From Mauremys mutica (taxonomy: Eukaryota > Chordata > Testudines > Geoemydidae): a stretch of 64,000 bases of DNA. The position numbers and the translations under genes are program-made. The notes beneath the pieces were generated by a model that was not told where the DNA came from, searched no databases, and saw only the letters and a program-made list of their open reading frames with translations. The stretch spans positions 71,121,697-71,185,696 of the forward strand of contig NC_059072.1 in assembly GCF_020497125.1 (NCBI RefSeq), in the 5' to 3' direction. Positions 9,919 to 22,097 of this stretch are shown in pieces (the first letter of the stretch is position 1; every line of letters starts with the position of its first letter).

Positions 9919-11524
9919 TAGGGCTATCAATTAATCGCAGTTAACTCAAGCGATTAACTCAAAAAAAAGAATCGCTATTAATCACTGTTAAACAGAATCT
10001 CAATTAAAATTTATTCAATATTTTTTAATGTTTTTCTACAGTTTCAAATATATTGACTTCAATTACAACAGAGAATACAAAGTGTACAGTGCTCACTTTA
10101 TATTTTTATTACAAATATTTGCACTATAAAAATGGTAAACAAAAGGAATATTATTTTTCAGTTCACCTCATACAAGTTCTGTAGTGCAGTCTCTTTGTCG
10201 TGAAAGTGCAACTTAAAAATGTAGATTTTTTTTTTACATAACTGCACTCAAAAACAAAATAATGTAAAACTTCAGCACTTACAAGTCCACTCAGTCCTAC
10301 TTCTTGTTCAGCCAACCACTAGGACAAACAAGTTTGTTTACATTTATGGGAGATAATGTTATCTTATTCTTATTTATAGTGTCATCTGAAAGTGAGAACA
10401 GACGTTCACATGGCACTTTTGTAGCCAGCATCGCAAAGTATTTACTTGCCAGATATGCTAAACATTCGTATGCCCCTTCATGCTTCGGCCACCATTCCAG
10501 AGGACGTGCTTCCATGCTGATGATGCTCATTTAAAAAAAAAAAGTGTTAATTAAATTTGTGACTGAACTCCTTGGGGGAGGGGGGGGAGAATTGTATGCC
10601 TCCTGCTCTGTTTTACCCATATTCTGCCATATATTTCATGTTATAGCAGTCTCGGATGATGACCCAGCAGATGTTGTTCATTTTAAGAACCCTTTCACTG
10701 CAGATTGGACAAAATGCAAAGAAGGTACCAATGTGAGATTTCTAAAGATAGCTACAGCACTCGACCCAAGGTTTAAGAATCTGAAGTGCCTTCTAAAATC
10801 TGAGAGGGATGAGGCGTGGAGCGTGCTCCGATGCGGAAACTACAGAACCTGAACCACCAAAAAAGAAAATCAATCTTCTGCTGGTGGCATCTGACTCAGA
10901 TGATGAAAATGAACATGCATTGGTCTGCACTTTTTTGGAACATTATAGAGCAGAGCCCATCATCATCATGGACGCATGTCCTTTGGAATGGTGGTTGAAG
11001 CATGAAGGGACATATGAGTCTTTAGCACATCTGGCACATAAATATTTTGCGATGCTGGTGCCATGCGAACACCTGTTCTCACTTTCAGGCCACATTGTAA
11101 ACAAGAAGCAGGCAGTATTTTCTTCTGCAAATGTAAACAAACTTGTTTGTCTGAACGATTGGCTGAACATGAAGTAGGAATGAGTGGATTTGTAGGCTCG
11201 AAAGTTTTACATTGTTTTATTTTTGAATGCAGCTATTTTTTTGTAATAATTCTGCATTTGTAAGTTCAGCTTTCATGATAAAGAGATTGCAGTACAGTAC
11301 TTGTAATGGGGAAATTGAAAAATACTATTTCTTTTGTTTTTTTACAGTGCAAATATGTGTAATCAAAAATAAATCTAAAATACATTTTGTATTCTGTGCT
11401 GTAATTGAAATCAATATATTTGAAAACAGAGAAAACATCCAAAAATATTTAAATAAATGGTATTCTATTATTGTTTAACAGCACTGTTAATCTCGATTAA
11501 TTTTTTAATCGCTTGACAGCACTA
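9919..11524. mobile_element. Fold-back hAT transposon with transposase C-terminal fragments
   Basis: An exact 8-bp duplication GTAAAAAA flanks the element (9911-9918 and 11525-11532), the hAT hallmark. The termini are inverted (TAGGGCTATCAATTAATCGC against the reverse complement TAGTGCTGTCAAGCGATTAA). The two arms (about 9919-10530 and 10958-11524) are long inverted repeats. Each encodes, outward-facing, the hAT C-terminal dimerisation segment: LEWWPKHEGAYECLAYLASK and PCERLFSLSDD on the - strand, LEWWLKHEGTYESLAHLAHK and PCEHLFSLSGH on the + strand. The spacer keeps a piece of upstream transposase (FLKIATALDPRFKNLKCLL, 10739-10800). The DNA-binding and catalytic N-terminal parts are absent, so it is non-autonomous. 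Confidence 0.88.
10655..11177 (+). pseudogene. hAT transposase fragment
   Basis: The + strand gives VSDDDPADVVHFKNPFTADW, then ATALDPRFKNLKCLLKSERD and, after a frameshift near 10840, EPPKKKINLLLVASDSDDEN, PLEWWLKHEGTYESL and NVNKLVCLNDWL, ending at a stop at 11175-11177. LDPRFK and the LARKY-PCER-LFS-NVNKLV series are typical of the C-terminal third of hAT transposases. The bulk of the protein is missing on the left. Confidence 0.75.
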
Positions 11525-11532
11525 GTAAAAAA

Positions 11533-14500
11533 TAAAAGCCAGAAACCCCAATCTAGATATTTTGCAGAATCTCTGTGATGCCGTAATACCCAAGAATAAG
11601 ACCTGTTAAATGCCCAGTAGCCAAGGCCTGTTCAGATCAGTTAAACTTTTCAGAGCAGCTGTTCAGCTGCAGTATTTGCAATGCAAGTATGCTACTGCAA
11701 AATTCTCAGGTCCAGTGAATGGCACTTCTAGTGACCTTGAAATATCTTGTTCTTTTTGTGACTTATCAATTTTCCCTCCCTGAGGAAAGGGAATCTTACG
11801 GAAAAAAGCAGTGAATTTTCTAGACAACTAAGGTTAGAAGTGCCTTTGATCTAATACAAAAAAGAACTCTAGTATTCCCTTATTTCATTTTTTTTTGTCT
11901 TATACAATACATGAAGTGATGACCAAAGAAAAAATCCTTTATATTTTTAGAACAACAGAGACTAAAGTAACTAATGTTATAACCCTTTTCAGATAATAGA
12001 AATTAAATCTTGATTTAAACCCTTGGAGTCTTAGAGTGGTGAGGTTTGTTATAAACCCAGAAAAATGAAGAAAAGTAAAATCCTAAGTATAAGATCTACA
12101 AGGATATGTTTTAAATCACATTACTTCTCAGAACTTTTAGATTCTAAAATCTGAAGGAATAATCATTAGTGTTTGTTACTCTGCAGAATCATAGGTGTGT
12201 GAGTGGTACACGATTCCTTTTACATTACATTAAAAAAATGAGCTAAATGTATAATACACTAGATAGGTAATCAGTGTAACATGGGGGTTGGCAGGATCCC
12301 AAGAGCACTTGACATGAAGTTGCTGACTCAGTGTGCAGGTTTCAAAATAGTTCTACTCTGTTAATGTGCATGTGCAACCACACACGCAACCAAATATGAA
12401 GAGCCAAAAATGGGGCATAAAGAGGTTCTCCAGGTAGTCTCTATGTCCCGTCTGTTGTTATAGGTTCTTTGGCCACCAGATCCTTCACCAAGCGACGGTT
12501 ATCATCATGATTTGCTTTTTAAGGGCACTTTTTTCCTGTTGCAGTTCATTTTGCCTTCTGTTATGCAGAACCACTGAAGGAGAAATACAGATATGGAAGT
12601 ACGTTAGTCATTGGTTTGAAAGACAGGAAAACAAGTGTTATTGCAGCTCCCATGGCAAAGGCAACTAATCTCCTTTTACACTGTCTTGGAAAAGTGTAAA
12701 AAGATAACACTGATTGTGGCTGCATCTCTAAATTCAGGTTTATGTCCATCTTCTTTTAGATAAAAGGCAGGCAATCTTCTACCTCTCCCCATCATTTTGA
12801 GGGAGGGTCTATGTACAGAATTGATAAAATGTAAGGCACCTGGATTCTTCAAGCAACCGGGACTCTTCTGTGAGAGAGATTTTTGTCTTTTTCCTGCTCT
12901 TCTTCCCTTTCTTTATACCCCTTCTTATTTTCCTTCTCCTTCTGGCTTGTCTGACAACTACAGTGGCTGGAATGTCAAATAAGTCTTAAACAACTTAAAC
13001 TACCAACCTATATGTATTTTTTTTTTGGTCTGGTATCTATATTACTTTATTTAAAAGGTACAGTAGCATCTGAAAGCCATTGTTAAAAAGTAATCTTGTA
13101 TTCTCTTATTCATTCAGTAAATCCAAGGGGTTGATCAGGATTGAGTTCTTGGATGACATGTGCCCGTATTACAACTCCCCTCTCAATTGGCACTGTTCTT
13201 AATACAGTCCAAAGGCTGAATGAGCACTGAAACAGAACTATTCTCCCGTCCAAAAGTAGGGGTCATTCCCTTGTCAGGGATTTGCTGAAGTATAGAAGTG
13301 ATGTAAGTGAGAATTGAGGTTAATGAGGAAGTTCTGGACGGTACCATGCCTGCATGATGGCTAGTTTTGACTAGTGTAGTTATTCACTCACTTTCATAAG
13401 CACTAAATTCACTTGCAAAGTTATATATAAAAACCCTCCCTCCTGACTATGCACTTGCTCCCGTCTTTCTTGATTAAATTTAAAAGCAAATGTAAATCCT
13501 GTAATTATGTCGCTCCTAACTGGCTGCATGCAGGCCTGCCTCACGGTGAAAGAGATAAACAGTTAGTGATATATAACTTCTCTTTGTTGGCATCTAGAAT
13601 TTAGAAAAGAGACCCAATATTCTCCATGTTTCTTCTGTTGTAGATGTTCTTGTAACTAGGTGTTTTGAGCCCTATCATATGATTTCTTCATACATGATTT
13701 ACTAGCAAAATAACTTATTGAAAATTGAGAGGGTAATGAACCAGAATGACAGATCTGAACATCCACCAGGTTGGGGATGGATTGGAGGGTTGTTTTGGAG
13801 TCCAGATCTGAATTTTATAGGTAGTTTCTTGCTTTATACTGGGCTGAACTAAAAACTTGGATCTGAACACCTCCAAATTTTAAAATGTCTGAAATCTGGA
13901 TTTGAGACCAAATTTTGCATGTAAGATTCTGCTTTAACTGTTACAGAGGTTTCCATTGACCTGCATTGAAGAAACTGTATTGTTAAAATTTCTGACAAGA
14001 CTTGTATTTAAAAACATATTTGCCTTTTTTGTTAGTTAGCTATGACTTACATTGTCTTCCTCATTTTACCAATTTAATCTCTCAGGGAAAGCATACTTCA
14101 GTAGGGAAAATAATTAGCTCACAAAAACTGTGAATATGTTATAAATATGAATTTGCTACAGATTAAATGTGGATAATTCAATTTGTCCTACAGGTGGTTG
14201 GTCTACTTAAAAATGTTTTTCAGAAAAATTAATTTCTATCCAGTCATTTTTAAAGTATCTAATGTTTTTTGTCCTCTGTCTAATAACTGTAATTGAGAAG
14301 CCTGTAAAATCTTTACACTCGGTTAAAAGCATAACAGAAATATTCATTCCTGGAACAATGATTTCAGTAGGGACATTCCAGTGATAACACATACTTCTAA
14401 TTGAATTGTCTAAAACTGTGTTTTACTTTCACTAAAATTCTGCAAATATTCCTGTCTGTTTTCCATAGTCAAACACAAAGATCTCTTTACTCAATCAAAC

Positions 14501-14847
14501 TTACTTTAATTATAACTTATTTTAAAAAAATATTGTAAATAACCTTCCCTCTTTTACAATAATGTAAAACTTTTTACATTAACACTTATAGTGATAACTA
14601 AATTAGCAATCTTGCTGTTAATAAAAGTAATGTTAAAATAAGACTAGACCAGCAAAAAGCTGTGTGTGTCAAAAATTCAAGACCGGCAATTTCAAGGAGG
14701 AGATCTGTTATAGGAAGGCTGGGAATATTTTTTTTAAACCTGCATCTTATGTCTCTTTTTAATTATATATTTGTCACTTATCTTTCATGTTTATGATTGT
14801 AATCAAAACAATCTAGGTTAAATGTATGTTTTTCATTCTGTTTTTAG
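11533..14847 (+). other. ZDHHC17 intron, no recognised features
   Basis: About 3.3 kb of AT-rich intron lies between the hAT element and the next exon. No repeat family, RNA gene or plausible ORF was recognised on either strand. It is the longest stretch here that looks like unique sequence. Confidence 0.6.
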
Positions 14848-14925
14848 ATTCTACATATCAAAGGGTGCTATTGTTGATCAGCTGGGAGGAGATTTAAATT
14901 CCACCCCACTTCACTGGGCAACGAG
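14848..14925 (+). CDS. ZDHHC17: ZDHHC17 internal exon (b): ankyrin repeat
   Basis: The exon lies between a TTTTTAG acceptor (14841-14847) and a GTGGGG donor (14926). Its first base completes the lysine begun in the previous exon. It reads [19 protein letters not shown] then PLHWAT, and ends with AG, the first two bases of an arginine codon. The length is 78 nt. It covers the end of one ankyrin repeat and the start of the next. The Trp in PLHWAT corresponds to W130, which I recall as the second key substrate-binding residue, and it is kept. The residue after the split lysine is Phe, where my recalled human sequence has Tyr (about Y108), a conservative change. The downstream intron is short (1.4 kb). 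Confidence 0.95.
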
Positions 14926-16339
14926 GTGGGGAAAAATTCTTGGATATTCTTTCCTCCCAGTTTAATTAGACAGTAATTTGTTGTTCATTATTTGAATGAC
15001 AATTCCATTATATACTTCTATTATGGGTATGTGTTGTGCCTCCATGCACAAATGAACTTGGGAAACTGAGTTGATGGTAGTAACTGAGTACATTTATATG
15101 TTTTGTTTCTAAGGACATGGACATTCAGTTCATCTGTTGACCAGTTTGCTAGTTTCAGATGTAGAAGAGACTGATCATTATGATAAGAGAGGATGTATAT
15201 TGTATAAAAATTGGAGTCAGTGGTTGCTTTGCAGCTCTCTTTACTGTTGCTTTGGGAATCTTGCTCTTGAGTATCTGGTGGGGTTTAGTAATACAGAAGT
15301 GGAGGATGACAGTCAGGAGACAGTTTGTGTCTGATGCTGTCCAGACCATTGCCTCATAAATTCAGGAGATTATTAAAGGTGCACTTTAAACTCCAGGAGA
15401 GATCAGAATTATTATGTAGGACACTGTTAAAGAATAAAAGGGGTGGATAAACTCCTGTGTACAGTACTGGGCAGACAACTGTCTTCTAGTAGTTACTCCT
15501 TCAGATACAGTTGAGTAGAAATGAATGGGAAAGGAAGTATATATGTACTAATATTCATAATTACGTACTGCAAAAAGGAGGCCTGGGATATTGGGCTTTG
15601 GAACATTTAAAATATTAAATTATGTTGATACTTCGCAGTGAAAAATCCACTCATTAGGCTAATCTGTTAGGGTTAGTTTTAAATATTAAAACTAATTTAT
15701 TCCTTTGGGGCTAAAGATCATATTTGACTATATATGTATTATAAGATGAACTCTTAAACAGATTATTACTGCTCTAAATTCAGTCAGGTTCAGAGAATAT
15801 TTGACTGTCACTTTGAACGCCAATTGACCAAAGCCATATTCTGATTGACTGGAAGGGCCTATTTTGTGGTGTCGCAGCTGTGCACTGACAACTGTGCATA
15901 TTTGGTACCTTACCACAAAAATGGTGAGAATCCTGATGGCTATTATGCTAAAAAAGATTTTATGGATGCTTTTAATGCAGTGCAGGGAAAGTGTTGGCCC
16001 CAAAGCATCACTTGTTTTCCCTGTAATAGAAGGATACATTGCACCCCTCCAGGCCAAAAAAAAAAAAAAAAATCAACTAATCTGTTTATAGACTTTGTTT
16101 TAAAAACAAAATCTAAAATTAATTAGTCTCATACTTGGTTGTTCACATGTTTGCAGAATCAGATGCATAGTGATCATCATTTTCAAAGGAAAAGTTGTCC
16201 TAATCTTCAGTTCAGAGTGATATAATGATATAATTGTTTAATTAAAAATGTTTGAATTTAACATTTTTCCATCCAAATATGTTACCAAATTTTATATATA
16301 TAATTAACCAGGTGTGTTTGTGTTCACTGTTATATTTAG
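14926..16339 (+). other. ZDHHC17 intron with an A17 run
   Basis: A short intron. It holds a frame open for 93 codons at 15845-16126, unlike anything I recognise, followed by an A-run at 16056-16072. A processed-pseudogene origin is possible but not shown. The rest appears unique. Confidence 0.5.
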
Positions 16340-16484
16340 ACAGGGTCACTTATCCATGGTTGTACAACTGATGAAGTATGGTGCAGATCCGTCACTAATT
16401 GATGGGGAAGGATGCAGTTGTATTCACTTGGCTGCCCAGTTCGGGCATACGTCTATTGTTGCTTACCTGATAGCAAAGGGACAG
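16340..16484 (+). CDS. ZDHHC17: ZDHHC17 internal exon (c): ankyrin repeats
   Basis: The acceptor is TATATTTAG (16331-16339) and the donor GTAAAT (16485). The first base completes the arginine split from the previous exon. The reading frame then gives [40 protein letters not shown] and a final Gln. The length is 145 nt and the exon ends on a codon boundary. It supplies most of two ankyrin repeats, with the usual GADPSLIDG and IHLAAQFGH consensus turns and helices. It corresponds to human residues about 134-181. The following intron is 12.7 kb and holds most of the CR1 and DIRS material of the 17-29 kb region. Confidence 0.97.
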
Positions 16485-17023
16485 GTAAATTCAAATAAAA
16501 TAACACATTTTAATAAATAGACGCCTAAAGAGAATATTTCAGTAGTAAGAAAATAGTTAAAAACTATGCTTACAATTTGGGTAATGTAATGATCTGTCAT
16601 TTTAGAAACTTATGTCTTTTTATATTATTACTGTTTTGTACTTTTACAGTATAATATGTGTAAATACTAGTGAATTTATATATTATTTTCCTTACTTTCA
16701 TTGAATATCATTTTAATTAAGTATATTTTAATTATTACGAATCTCCAAAACATTGAAACCTCATGTAAACAGCAAACAAGGCAGAAGAGACATGATGATA
16801 TCGTGAGACTGAACATTTTTGTTTTAGCTCCCGGAACATCTTTGTGCATACAACCCAACAAAACAATCTCCCCATCCTTGCTGTGGGATATATCAGTACA
16901 TCTATAAAAAATAATCTGCTTCTCAGATTAACTCATCTAGTGTCCCTCCATCCCTCATTTTGTCTCTCTGAAAGGTATCATTAAACCAAAGTCACCATTA
17001 ATATTTTCAAAATAAATTATAGG

Positions 17024-17343
17024 TAAGGCTACCATTTTTTTTCCATGGAGGTCATGGACTCCGTGACTTCCAGTGACCTCTGTGAATTTAGACGTGGCGG
17101 GGGGACCCCAGAGCTCCAAGCTGGGGGACCCTGGTGCTCACAGCCCCCACAGGCGGAGCAGTCCCCGCAGCTGCCAAACCTCTGCTGGTGGTGTGGGGAC
17201 CTCGCAGCTGGGCTCCCCATTTTGTCAGGGATATTTTTAGTAAAAGTCACAGACAGGTTATGGACTTCCATGAATTTTTCTTTACTGCCCATGACCTGTT
17301 CATGATTTTCATTAAAAATATCCATGAAAAAATCTTAGCCTTC
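17024..17343. mobile_element. hAT-like MITE with 8-bp target duplication
   Basis: ATTATAGG occurs exactly at 17016-17023 and again at 17344-17351. The ends are inverted: TAAGGCTACCATTTTTTTTC, then CATGGAGGTCATGGAC on the left, and GTCCATGA-type blocks down to AATCTTAGCCTTC on the right. The interior is GC-rich and repeats the phrase 'gtcatggact/gacttcc'. No coding capacity. The 320-bp size and 8-bp duplication indicate a hAT derivative. Confidence 0.72.
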
Positions 17344-17802
17344 ATTATAGGCTAGTTTGCACACATGACTCAGCACTGTTTTGCTGTTGCTAGAGGAGAG
17401 TTCAGGTATGGTCTCCATAACTCATTAAAAAAAAAAAAATCCCTTCTTATTTTTTTACTAGGTACTTCCAATTGTGTATTTTTGTTAGGCTGCTCAAATC
17501 AGTCTGATGAAATTTAACATTACTACAAAGAATAGGTATAGTATGTAATGCCGGGATTTTGTTAAAATTGTTTCGACTTATATTTTACATAAATGCATAA
17601 GTGGTAAAAGACTTCATAATTTTTTGTAACTGACTTTCATGGTAAACAATCTTTTAAGCAGTACAACAAAATCTAGTGAATCTAGCAGATCTATCACCGT
17701 GGAATTGGTGTCTTTGTGCAAATAGTCCTATAGCTATTAAGTATCAGCATATTGTGTAATTAAAAACAATATATTCCAGCTAAATGCTATGTAGCAGGCA
17801 AT

Positions 17803-20460
17803 AACATAAGAACATAAGAAAGGCCGTACCGGGTCAGACCAAAGGTCCATCTAGCCCAGTATCTGTCTACCGACAGTGGCCAATGCCAGGTGCCCCAGAG
17901 GGAGTGAACCTAACAGGCAATGATCAAGTGATCTCTCTCCTGCCATCCATCTCCATCCTCTGACGAACAGAGGCTAGGGACACCATTCTTACCCATCCTG
18001 GCTAATAGCCATTTATGGACTTAGCCACCATGAATTTATCCAGTCCCCTTTTAAACATTGTTATAGTCCTAGCCTTCACAACCTCCTCAGGTAAGGAGTT
18101 CCACAAGTTGACTGTGCGCTGCGTGAAGAAGAACTTCCTTTTATTTGTTTTAAACCTGCTGCCTATTAATTTCATTTGGTGACCCCTAGTTCTTGTATTA
18201 TGGGAATAAGTAAATAACTTTTCCTTATCCACTTTCTCCACATCACTCATGATTGTATATACCTCTATCATGTCCCCCCTTAGTCTTCTCTTTTCCAAGC
18301 TGAAGAGTCCTAGCCTCTTTAATCTTTCCTCGTATGGGACCCTCTCTAAACCCCTAATCATTTTAGTTGCCCTTTTCTGAACCTTTTCTAGTGCTAGAAT
18401 ATCTTTTTTGAGGTGAGGAGACCACATCTGTACACAGTATTCGAGATGTGGGCGTACCATGGATTTATATAAGGGCAATAATAAATTCTCAGTCTTATTC
18501 TCTGTCCCCTTTTTAATGATTCCTAACATCCTGTTTGCTTTTTTGACCGCCTCTGCACACTGCGTGGACATCTTCAGAGAACTATCCACAATGATGCCAA
18601 GATCTTTTTCCTGACTCGTTGTAGCTAAATTAGCCCCCATCATGTTGTATGTATAGTTGGGGTTATTTTTTCCAATGTGCATTACTTTACATTTATCCAC
18701 ATTAAATTTAATTTGCCATTTTGTTGCCCAATCACTTAGTTTTGTGAGATCTTTTTGAAGTTCTTCACAATCTGCTTTGGTCTTAACTATCTTGAGCAGT
18801 TTAGTATCATCTGCAAACTTTGCCACCTCACTGTTTACCCCTTTCTCCAGATCATTTATGAATAAATTGAATAGGATTGGTCCGAGGACTGACCCTTGTG
18901 GAACACCACTAGTTACTCCTCTCCATTCTGAGAATTTACCATTAATTCCTACCCTTTGTTCCCTGTCCTTTAACCAGTTCTCAATCCATGAAAGGACCTT
19001 CCCTTTTATCCCATGACAGCTTAATTTACATAAGAACCTTTGGTGAGGGACCTTGTCAAAGGCTTTCTGGAAATCTAAGTACACTATGTCCACCGGATCC
19101 CCCTTGTCCACATGTTTGTTGACCCCTTCAAAGAACTCTAATAGATTAGTAAGACACGATTTCCCTTTACAGAAACCATGTTGACTATTGCTCAAGAATT
19201 TGTTTTTCTATGTGTCTGACAATTTTATTCTTTACTATTGTTTCAACTAATTTGCCCGGTACCGACGTTAGACTTACCGGTCTGTAATTGCCGGGATCAC
19301 CCCTAGAGCCCTTTTTAAATATTGGCGTTACATTAGCTAACTTCCAGTCATTGGGTACCGAAGCCGATTTAAAGGACAGGTTACAAACCTTAGTTAATAG
19401 TTCCGCAACTTCACATTTGAGTTCTTTCAGAACTCTTGGGTGAATGCCATCTGGTCCCGGTGACTTGTTAATGTTGAGTTTATCAATTAATTCCAAAACC
19501 TCCTCTAGTGACACTTCAATCTGTGACAGTTCCTCAGATTTGTCACCTACAAAAGCCAGCTCAGGTTTGGGAATCTCCCTAACATCCTCAGCCGTGAAGA
19601 CCGAAGCAAAGAATCCATTTAGTTTCTCCGCAATGACTTTATCGTCTTTAAGCGCTCCTTTTGAATTTTGATCATCAAGGGGCCCCACTGGTTGTTTAGC
19701 AGGCTTCCTGCTTCTGATGTACTTAAAAACATTTTGTTATTACCTTTGGAGTTTTTGGCTAGCCGTTCTTCAAACTCCTCTTTGGCTTTTCTTATTACAC
19801 TCTTGCACTTAAGTTGGCAGTGTTTGTGCTCCTTTCTATTTGCCTCACTAGGATTTGACTTCCACTTTTTAAAGGAAGTATTTTTATCTCTCACTGCTTC
19901 TTTTACATGGTTGTTAAGCCACGGTGGCTCTTTTTTGTTCTTTTACTGTTTTTCTTAATTTGGGGTATACACTGAAGTTGGGCCTCTATTGTGGTGTCTT
20001 TAAAAAGGGCCCATGCAACTTGCAGGGATTTCACTTTAGTCACTGTACCTTTTAACTTTTGTCTAACTAACCCCCTCATTTTTGTATAGTTCCCCCTTTT
20101 GAAATTAAATGCCACAGTGTTGGGCAGTTGAGGTGTTCTTCCCACCACAGGGATGTTGAATGCTATTGTATTATGGTCACTATTTCCAAGCGGTCCCTCT
20201 ATAGTTACCTCTTGGACCAGCTCCTGCGCTCCACTCAGGATTAAATCTAGAGTCGCCTCTCCCCTTGTGGGTTCCCGTACCAGCTGCTCCATGAAGCAGT
20301 CATTTAAAGTATCGAGAAATTTTATCTCTGCATTTCGTCCTGAAGTGAAATGTTCCCAGTCAATATGGGGATAATTGAAATCCCCAATGATTATCCAGGC
20401 ATAACTGAGCTCCATCAACCTTTTTTCCACTTTATTCTTGTGTTCTGGCTGCTTTGTAAA
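17803..20460 (-). mobile_element. CR1 LINE, 5'-truncated, about 2.65 kb
   Basis: CR1 is the dominant LINE of birds and non-avian reptiles. On the - strand, endonuclease motifs GDFNYPHIDW and SDHNTI (about 20385-20140) are followed by reverse-transcriptase motifs [41 protein letters not shown] and KFADDTKLL, then the C-terminal domain. The 3' end has the CR1-type octamer tail, seen on + as AACATAAGAACATAAGAA at 17803-17820. ORF2 is broken near 19900, 19690 and 19190, but a 397-codon stretch (19195-18002) is open. The 5' part of the endonuclease is missing at about 20460, where a MITE begins. Confidence 0.93.
18002..19195 (-). pseudogene. CR1 ORF2 reverse-transcriptase fragment (397 codons open)
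   Basis: This is the longest open frame in the window. It begins within the RT domain ([20 protein letters not shown]), contains the catalytic FADD box, and ends with the C-terminal CR1 domain ([16 protein letters not shown]). A frameshift separates it from the preceding segment, which ends EKQILEQ at 19185. The open length suggests fairly recent insertion, but the missing 5' end and frame breaks rule out activity. Confidence 0.9.
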
Positions 20461-20467
20461 CATAAAC

Positions 20468-21147
20468 GGTATACTCCCATTTATCCAAAACTCTATTATC
20501 CAAACTACTGGGTTTTCTGAATCCCTTTCTTGTCCACCATGTATCACATGCTGGGACACACCAGAAGAGATTCAGATAATGTGAAGGTTTATATAATAAA
20601 ACAGAGACCCCCCTGAACAGGACTGTGAGGAAGAGGCTGAGCTCCTGGACGTGAAGGAGGCCACCCTGCTGTTGAATGGTTTTTGCAGCAGCACAGGGAA
20701 CCCTCCACATCCTGCTTATCATGAGAGTGAGTGAATAGGACCATGACATCAGAAATGCAGAGGGCTCCCTGCGCTGCTGCAGTGCCAGTGACACCTAATC
20801 CCTAAAGGCACAAGGTATAGGGAAGGCTTCAGTCCTGGCAGGGCAGAGCAGAGTCCCAGCCCCAGAGTCTATGCTGTGCCTCACACTTTGCCCCTGCAGA
20901 GGCTGGGTGTCATCAGCCCTTCAGAAGTTCAGGGAGCCCTCTGCAGCACTGCTGTCAGGGGAGTGAGTGAGTGGAGCAGGGCAGAGCAGAGACCCCTGGC
21001 CAGGACTGCAAAGAGGAGAAGGAGACTCCGGCTGCTGGGGAGGCTATCTCACAGCTGAATGGCTTCTACCCTCTTGATTATTAACAGTCTAGTTTATCCA
21101 GAAAAAATCCGTGTCCCCGATGCTATTTGGATAATTGGGAGTTATTA
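20468..21147. mobile_element. pogo/Tigger-like MITE
   Basis: The left end reads TACTCCCATTTATCC, with AACTCTATTATCCAAAC behind it. The right end is GGATAATTGGGAGTTA, with TTTATCCAGAAAAAATCCG just inside. The repeated TTATCC words inside inverted termini are typical of pogo/Tigger elements (recalled). The interior contains an imperfect duplication of a GCAGAGCAGAG-rich segment. It abuts the 5' end of the CR1 copy. No transposase ORF. Confidence 0.5.
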
Positions 21148-21370
21148 TGTTTGGTTCCTTTATAAAGTAGCTGAGATGGAACAGCAGATGGTGCTGTAGC
21201 ATAGATTACTATCTTCAATCTCATATTGCTATATATTATCTTACTTCACATTTACTTTCTGCTTAGATTCTGCTGTATAGTGACAACACTAGCAGAAAAT
21301 GGTCTTGGTATATTCTTTTTAACTTTTAAAATATTTTTTCAAAGCTATTGCTTTCAGTAATCAGTTTTTT

Positions 21371-21862
21371 AGGCTGTCAAGTAATTTAAAAAATTAATCA
21401 TGATTAATCACCCTGTTAAACAACAACAGAATACCATTTATTTTAAATATTTTTGAATGTTTACTACATTTTCAAATATATTAATTTCAATTACAACACA
21501 GAATATAAAGTGTACAATGCTCACTTTATTTTGATTACAAGGTATTTGTGCTGTAAAAAAACAAAAAAAGTATTTTCCAGTTCACCTCATACAAGTACTG
21601 TAGTGCAATCTCCTTATCATGAAAGTTGAATTTACAAATGTAGAATTATGTACAAAAAACCCTGCATTCAAAAACAAAACAATGTAAAATCACTCTCAAG
21701 TCCACTCAGTCCTACAGCTTGGTCAGTCAATCACTCAGACGGACAAGGTTGGTTACAATTTGCAGGAGATAATGGCACTGTTGTAGCTGGCGTTGCAAGA
21801 TATTTACGTGTAAGATGCACTAAAGATTCGTATGTCCCTTCATGCTTCAACCACCATTCCAT
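21371..21862. mobile_element. Partial hAT element (same family as 9919-11524)
   Basis: It starts AGGCTGTCAAGTAATTTAAA and follows the left arm of the fold-back hAT element block by block (AATACCATTTATTTTAAATA, CACCTCATACAAGTACTGTA, AAGTCCACTCAGTCCTAC, CCCTTCATGCTTCAACCACC). About 60 bases around the transposase codons present in the other copy are deleted near 21770. The second arm is absent, so this is half an element. Confidence 0.75.
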
Positions 21863-22097
21863 TACCTTAAGTAACCTTTGCACTTATGAATCTTGGGCCC
21901 TGTGTTTCTGGGCTTTTCCCTCTTGCACAACTAAAGTAGCTGTGAGACTGCTCTAAGCATTACTGAACGTCTCTGGCTCCAAGGACCATTCTGGCAGTCA
22001 GGGGATCAATGGGATATAAGCACATACCAGCCTCATCCCTTTTCCCTAGTTCCCACTGCGCCATTAGGAGTAAAGATGTCTGGGAACTGGAATTTTT

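Noticed and set aside
18777..19958. + strand ORFs (75-96 codons) across the CR1 copy
   Set aside because: They are antisense shadows of CR1 ORF2 on the - strand.
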